Source: Usnea hakonensis (Eukaryota > Ascomycota > Lecanoromycetes > Lecanorales > Parmeliaceae). Taken from it: a stretch of DNA of 64,000 bases. The stretch is from assembly GCA_013423325.1 (NCBI GenBank), contig BLJB01000151.1, forward strand, positions 62,001-126,000, in the 5' to 3' direction. The notes under the pieces were generated by a model. It was not told the DNA's origin, searched no databases, and saw only the letters and a list, made by a program, of their open reading frames with translations. Shown here piece after piece: positions 58,229 to 64,000 of the stretch (within the stretch, counting starts at the first letter, position 1; every line of letters begins with the position of its first letter). The translations under genes were made by a program, and so were the position numbers.

Positions 58229-60693
58229 CGCGAGCCATGCTGACGACCTCACTAGTCCGTTTCCTCTGCCCACGATCCCCCCTCCGAACCAAACATGCCA
58301 CCTGTTCGCAGCTCTCAGAAGCGAAGAAAGCACGAGAACAAGCCGCAGCAGCCTAACCTCAGGCGGAGCAAGCGCAAGACCGCCTACAAGGGACGCTTTT
58401 GAGGTGAAAAGCCTGGTATGGATACACCCACCGGCAGATGAGTTGAGAAGGTCCTGGTAGTTTAGACCGCGTGCTGATGTTGGTTGGGCCTCGGCCAAAG
58501 GCTGCCAGATAGGTTTATGAGGAGATGACCCAGCGCGCAGCTGAGTGTCTTGGTAGTGTCATCAAGAGACACCACATACTACACAGCGAGATCTTGTGGA
58601 TCTATGTCGATGAAGAAGACGGCGAAAAGGATGGCGTCCGACTTTTACGGTCTTCTTCATCTTTGCGTCCCCCAACATGCTGAGGTTGCCGAAGTCCATG
58701 TTTCCTCGTGCTTTATGTCTTTTATTTGTACGGTTCAAGTACTACTCAGCTCAGTCGATAGTGAGAGGTAATATGAGGTTGTTTTGTCCAGCAAGAAGAC
58801 TCGGCTTGTTCGGGCTATGCGCTCCCAAGCCAGCACCGAATCTCAGTCAGGACGAGCATTGCATCTTCCAGGTACACATCATTGCGGCCATTCATACTCT
58901 CCTACCATCCAAAGCTCACTCTCTCTTCATTCCTCAGACATGTCGCGTCGTCGTAACAAGAGGCCCGAGTTCATGGCATACTCTGCGTGAAAAGTCTTGG
59001 CATCTCCGGCCAAAATCCTCGAATGCTCCTTCCAGAAACACCATGGTCACAAATGAGATAGCTACTCCACATCCCCTACAACCAAACAGAGTTCCCAAGG
59101 TCTAAGTCTCACCATAGCTTTTGGACCGTGCGGGTGTGATATCTCTGGCAGTGGCTAACGGCGATGGCACAGGAAAGATCCTCCTTCCTTTAAGGGGCTT
59201 GGGGATCCCTTTCGTCACTTGATTGTTCACATTTATTTACGAAAAAGGGGTCTTAGAGCCCCCTTTGACTTTCTTTCATTCTGACTTTTATTTTTGACTT
59301 TCATCTAAAGTCTAAAGACCCTTGCTTTGCGTGGGGGTTCTTGGTGCACTAGAGTATTACGATCCATGCATGGGGACTTTCCGGGCTTTGGCTTCCCTTA
59401 TTTGACTTTCGCAGCTCTGTTCTCATACTTTGACTGGGATATCCATGGCTGTGTTTGCCTGCCATATGTCCAAAGTCGCGCTCCTTCCTTCCTTTCTACC
59501 GCCAAATTGGATACCTACTTGAGCTGTAATTGTTCTTTGCCCTACCCTTGCTTTCCGGCACCAGGAGCGATCTGCTCATGGGGTCGACAATGTTTTAGGG
59601 GAGAAGCTAGCTCTTACAGACTTTCTTTTATCATGCTCTGGCTTCGAATGGCTTGTCTGTATACGTTTATAGTAAGTACCTTACTGTGACCAATGACGAT
59701 GAGCCTCTACGAGCTTAAGTCGCTGGCCCGATGTTTAGTACCCTTCAAAGGAGCACGGACGTTTTGGGCAGGTGTGCCGAGCGAGATGTTTTTGCATGTA
59801 GTGGGACATTGCTGTCTTATAGAAACTTTGTGGCACGCACATGTTCGTTTGGACACACCCTATCACCCTCTCACTCTATCATCTCCGCATGTTCAGAGCA
59901 CTCACAGCTCCTAACAGTGGGACTGGGGCTCAATCTCCCCATATCACTATGACAAACATCCTTCATACCTCAGTCGTGGCATTCATGAGGCATGGGATGC
60001 AAACATATCCCAAAACTCCATAGTCTCAGAGATATATAGAACTGTGCTGAGGTATAGCCACCGCCAGAGGTAGTATTCCATCAAAACATACACATATAAA
60101 CCTTTCTCCCCTGCACTCGATCGATAATCCTCTTTCAGACCCATAGCATCATTGTTCCTCCACCCACCCCTTCCTCTATATATACAGATAGCTACATACC
60201 CCCTCCAAGTCTCTATTACATAGCATGAATATCGGAGGAAGCTCTTTCCACTAGAGCTCCAGATATACCTCATTAGACTACTATCTGGGGTATGTTTGGC
60301 GGTGAGATAGCTTGATTAGGCAGCTTACTGTTTTATATGTACTGTCCGTGATAAGAGAAACATCATTGAGAGTCATTACGATTTATAGAATGCTAGAACG
60401 TATGGATGGGGGTTGTTGAAGGCGGGTTTGTGGAGGCTCGTGTGAGTTTGTTGAGAGGGTAAGAAGCGGTTTGGTTTTTTTCTGTATTGGATTGTGCACT
60501 GGGATTTGGGATGGGGGGGGGGGGCGGGGTTATCTTGTTCCGATGTACAAATGAGTGTATGTGTGTGTATGTGTTTATGCATGTGGAGAAGAGATCCTTC
60601 ATGTAGTCCCTAGAAAATGTCAGTTCCTTAGAAGATGAGACTCTGAGCACACTCTTTTAAGTCGCTTTAAAACTTGGGTATAGAACAGAGGAT
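58229..60693. other. intergenic, about 2.5 kb
   Basis: The first 250 bp may be a decayed 3' exon of the SAP-like gene (a basic reading SKRKTAYKGRF ends in TGA near 58402). The rest has no coding signal. Confidence 0.4.
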
Positions 60694-60726
60694 CTTCCTT
60701 CCTTCCTTCCTTCCTTCCTTCCTTCC
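60694..60726 (+). repeat. (CTTC)8 microsatellite
   Basis: About eight CTTC units, then degenerate C/T sequence, at the 3' edge of the transporter relic. Confidence 0.88.
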
Positions 60727-60759
60727 TCCATTCCTCCATTCCCTCCTTCCTGCCCCCAA

Positions 60760-61600
60760 TCATCTCCCACAACGCTCTTCCCCCTCGCAGTGAACTCCCA
60801 CCATCCAACCTCCCTTGAAATAGAGGCGGAAGTAGCCTCTGAAGATGCTCATGGACGCCCTTCTCACTCCCCGTGAAACCCATCCCCCAACCTCCCTTGA
60901 AACAAAGCCGGAAGCAGCACCCAAATGGGTTGAGAAGTATGACTGAAGGACTAGGATCCCACCTCCGAATGCTAGACCCATGCCAATACCTGTACAGATG
61001 CCTTGGAACAGCAGTAGCTCCCAGAACTTTCGACACCAGCTGGTGACAAGAATCCCAATGAACATTATGAAGCAACCCCCATTGAAACAAAACTGGAAGC
61101 CGCCTCTGTCCATTAGAGGGCTGACTAGGATGCTCATTGAAAAAAGAAAGAAAATTTGGAAGCTCCCAATCCAGGCAATACTGGATGGAGAGCGGTCGAT
61201 GAGGAGGACTGCTTCGTAATAGGCTTGGAATACTCCGTATGACTGGGTGCATGAATGAGTGGATAGACGGGCTTTGCCTGGTGAAGAAAAGAACTTGCCT
61301 GAATTAGACCCCTGTTGCGGAAATTAGTGCTAGTTCTGAGTAATACGCCAGGAAAGGAGGCTTATTGTGCGTTGAAGAGGACCAGGAATCGCCCCCCCCC
61401 CCCTCCTGAACCTGTAGCCAGGCTAGCCGGCCCCCTTCTGGGACATTGTCCCCAGCGCTGCCGAAACGGTAGTAGTCGGCGTTGAAGCCTTTCTTTAAAA
61501 GCAAGAACAAGTCGCTCTCAGTATATCGCTTCTTCGCAGGATCGAACCAAGAAGGGGGCTTGTGGGGAGGGTCTCGAGGGGATGGAGGCGCGGTCGAAGA
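60760..61600 (-). pseudogene. relic of an MFS monocarboxylate-type transporter
   Basis: Fragments in different frames follow the order of a fungal MCH/monocarboxylate transporter N-terminus: FNADYYRFGSAG, PEGGRLAWLQV (61430 region), then SPSSIAWIGS-like sequence, MSILVSPLMDR, and FQGICTGIGMGLAFGGGILV with YFSTHLGAASG (60925-61000). A poly-C run at 61389-61405 and in-frame stops break it. The C-terminal ten or so TMs are missing. A 34-bp stretch (ccaacctcccttgaaa...) is duplicated at 60805 and 60887 inside the relic. Confidence 0.65.
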
Positions 61601-61708
61601 GGTGGTGAGGTTAGGTAGGTTGGGTGCTTAGGATGGGGGGTGTCATAGGATGAGTGAGCTGGGGTTTCTCTCTGAGATGCCTACAGCTCATTAGCTGGAA
61701 GGTTGGCG

Positions 61709-62443
61709 TTATTGCTTCTGAGAGGGATGCTGAGGATGTTGAACTCCGTTTAGATATAAGGGCTCACATAGCCATTGTCCAGCCTTGCCTCCTCCATCAT
61801 GCCATTGTAATCGCCATAATCCACTCCTTTCCCCAACCCCCTCGCCCTCGTGTCCATTTCGCACTGGGGAGGACCATTGTGTTCTTCTGATATAGGTTTG
61901 GCATTGCCGCCGCGCAAGTTTCTTGTTGACTGATAAGAATCGAAGGCCCCGAGTTGGATACATGCGCTTTTCGTCCATCATTGGAAACAGAGGTAGGATG
62001 ACCATCGTAGTAAAGATCCCTGCAGCCGCCTGCTCTTTTTCCTCTTGCTGTTGTGCCTCCAAAATCAAAATAGGCTGGCGTCTTTTTGATGCCGTGGGCT
62101 GGTCTGCGACAGTAGTGTTGTTCGAGAAGGATCTCATTTTTGCAGTGCGAATAGGCAAGGAGAGTATAGGCATTCAGAGCGGCGTAAGAGGGATGCAATT
62201 CTCTTCAAAGCTCAACGAAAGCACTTCTGGGGTTGATGTCTTGCCGACTACGAGATAGTACTCGTAGATCAAACATCTCACCTCGGAAGATAGAGTCATG
62301 AAGGTCGCCGCCTGTAGAGGCTCTGACTGACCTACTGGCTCGAGATCTTGTTGGCAAAAATTGATTTGTAAGTTATCTAGGTCGAAGAAAAGAGTATGGT
62401 AGAGATGAGAATGTTCTAGCTGTATGATTTTACGTCTAAGCAT
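61709..62443 (-). pseudogene. possible 2EXR-like gene or relic
   Basis: The frame at 62174-62443 reads AATFMTLSSEVRCLIYEYYL, close to the 2EXR start (LPxEIRxxIYxY). A second, shifted frame (61797-62198) continues with LLAYSHCKNEILLEQHYC, like the 'CRQI..E' part. The join is near 62175-62195 and was not resolved. It lies head to head with the SAP-like gene at 62550, repeating the arrangement at 54.6-58.2 kb. Confidence 0.4.
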
Positions 62444-62549
62444 CTAAATGGCTTGGTGAATAGGAAAGGTTTGTAAAATATCAAGCAGCTGTGTCGTGTG
62501 TGAGTGTGCTGGGTTCAAGTCTTGGGGATGATAGAATATACAGACAGGT

Positions 62550-63623
62550 ATGAATGAGGTAGCTGCTTTTCAAGACGGTAGTCACCCGAAAGTGATATCG
62601 GTCGAGGGGTCCGAGGTGTGGCAATTAGGCGAGGTGACACCTCAAATCTCACTCACCGCCGTATCTGTCACTCTTACTAGCAACCTTGACCCTGAGCCAC
62701 ACCCATAACAGAGACTTCAAGAAACGCTATTTCAACCCAAACATAATATGGAATCCTACCAGGCATATCCCTATTCAAACCTGGATCCTGAGCCACACCC
62801 ACAACGGAGACTTCAAGAAACGCTATTTCAACCCACACATGATATGGGATCCTACCAGGCATATCCCTATTCCAACCTAGATCCTGAGCCACACGCACCA
62901 TCGAGAGTTCAAGGAACGCCATTTCAAAACAAAGATAACATGGAGTCCTACCAGGCCTACTCTCACCTTTACTTTGAGTCCGAGCCTCACGGACGACACG
63001 GAGAGCAAGGAACGCCAGTTCAGATGGATGTCGCACAGCCATACATTGGCCACCAGTTGCATGATCGGCAGGTATTGCAGTACAGTCGAGGCCCAGGAGA
63101 CCTAGAAGGTGGACACTACCAAGTCGAATCCTATCCCTTTCAAGCCAATCTCTCCGGCTCCATGTCATCATGGACGCCCGACCGTAACCTGAATGATTCT
63201 GTGCCATTTCAGACAAATGGTCCGCCCGGATTCAGATACGATGATATGGGCTTCGACCCTATTTTCAAACCCCAGGGGATAGAATTGCAGCCAATGTGGC
63301 TACCAATTGCGGATGCAGTAGCTCCAATGCCGCAAGTGGACTATGAGGAAAGGGAAGCGGTTTACATGTCAGCGACCTGCAAAGAGCTGATAACATATTG
63401 CAAAGAACGGGGAATGAAGACATCAAGGACAAGAAAGAAGGACGAATACGTCCAACTGGCAGAACAGGTACTACCAGGAGTCGACTGCTGGGCTCTCAGC
63501 AACGTTGAGTTGCGAGCAAGATGCAAGGCTCGCAACGCAGCACTTCCAGGTGCCACACAGTATGACTCGAAGGCTGTCATGGCGCGGAAATTGACAGAGG
63601 ACGACGCGAAGTGGGGAATATGA
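62550..63623 (+). pseudogene. Gln-rich tandem-repeat protein with SAP-like domains, one in-frame TAA
   Basis: A single frame runs from ATG 62550 (MNEVAAFQDGS) to TGA 63623. It is broken only by TAA at 62706-62708, inside the first repeat unit, where the next unit has CAA. If translation starts at 62748 instead, 291 residues remain intact. Three 32-residue repeats (NLDPEPHPQRRLQET type) are followed by a Gln/Pro-rich middle. The C-terminus has two SAP-like helix pairs: MSATCKELITYCKERGMK, and ALSNVELRARCKARNAALPG with a following KAVMARKL. Possibly DNA-binding. It shares layout with the gene at 56471 but little direct sequence. Confidence 0.6.
62691..62990 (+). repeat. 96-bp coding tandem repeat, three units
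   Basis: Units start with cctgagccacac at 62691, 62787 and 62883, a period of exactly 96 bp (32 codons). A weaker fourth copy starts near 62979 (ccgagcctcac). Confidence 0.88.
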
Positions 63624-63968
63624 GGGTGGACAGTATGACAAGTGAGAGCTTGAGGAAGGTCAGATCATCTTATCTCGAATGCTCTTCTCGGGATATAAAA
63701 TACAAACTGACCTTTTCCAAGAACGAATGCCACAATGTCGCAGCATTTTCGATCACTTTTGTGGTGGGTCGCAGCCTATGTTGTGCCGCTATCGATATCT
63801 ATCTCATCTTCATCGTGGTGGTAAAAGTCTTCCTCTACCTTTTCCTTGTCGAGAGAGCAAAAGTTTTAGCAAACAAACGGACACCACTCCTTTTCATCCA
63901 CCATAGTTCCCACGGCTTCATTCGTCCCTACCAATAAAACAAAGCACTTAGCAAACAAACCAGCAAAC
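63624..63968. other. intergenic, promoter of the last gene
   Basis: Short frames only. The last 100 bp contain a repeated agcaaacaaac motif (63890s-63960s) directly before an ATG and probably form its leader. Confidence 0.4.
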
Positions 63969-64000
63969 ATGAAGGCCAATACGGCCACCATTGTTATTGT
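63969..64000 (+). CDS. start of a gene running off the window
   Basis: ATG 63969 in an A-rich leader (cagcaaacATGAAG) opens MKANTATIVI, which looks like the beginning of a signal peptide. Only ten codons are visible. Confidence 0.45.
   Translation, partial: MKANTATIVI

Noticed and set aside
57458..62708. Reassigned genetic code with TAG/TAA read as Gln
   Set aside because: Clear genes in the same window use TAG as true stops (CHZ1, DUF3128, DUF3533, methyltransferase, SDR). The Gln-position stops are confined to the repeat genes.

Overview
The window is genomic DNA of a filamentous ascomycete (Pezizomycotina). Genes are small and carry short GT-AG introns of about 45-230 nt, often with gtatgt or gtaagt donors and ctgac or ctaac branch points. 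The families are typical of that group: Zn(II)2Cys6 regulators, 2EXR/F-box-like proteins, DUF3533, a LaeA/UMTA-like methyltransferase, an asco-laccase and SepB/Mcl1. A Leotiomycete-like fungus is plausible, but that is inference only. All exon coordinates were worked out by hand from reading frame, splice sites and remembered family alignments.

The left half (about 5.7-31.4 kb) holds conserved housekeeping genes with intact frames. They are CHZ1 (H2A.Z chaperone), BET1 (ER-Golgi SNARE), an APC15/Mnd2-type APC/C subunit, YME2 (inner mitochondrial membrane), a twin CX9C DUF3128 protein, SepB/Mcl1/Ctf4 (replisome hub) and a glycine-zipper protein. Among them lie two 2EXR/F-box-type proteins, a laccase, a small secreted protein and an orphan hydrolase C-terminus. 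A gene-poor stretch of about 5.4 kb (14.5-19.9 kb) follows the laccase.

The middle (32-49 kb) is more accessory. It has an SDR oxidoreductase divergent from an intact Zn2Cys6 regulator, a broken PhyH dioxygenase, a DUF3533 membrane protein, a methyltransferase, a WW-domain protein, a cysteine-rich single-TM surface protein and a triple Myb/SANT protein. A 132-G homopolymer and a poly-C run with two Ns lie at 44-45 kb.

The right end (50.8-63.6 kb) is dominated by decay: a Zn2Cys6 regulator with an in-frame TAA, a 2EXR gene with several frame breaks, a relic MFS transporter, and two Gln-rich SAP-like genes built on tandem repeats with Gln codons turned to stops. The layout '2EXR-like gene on minus, Gln-rich SAP-like gene on plus, head to head' occurs twice (54.6-58.2 kb and 61.7-63.6 kb). 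I regard this repeated module, and its RIP-like stop codons (CpA to TpA), as the most unusual content. All six premature stops in the window fit CpA-to-TpA change. Sequencing or assembly error has to be excluded for the frameshifts.
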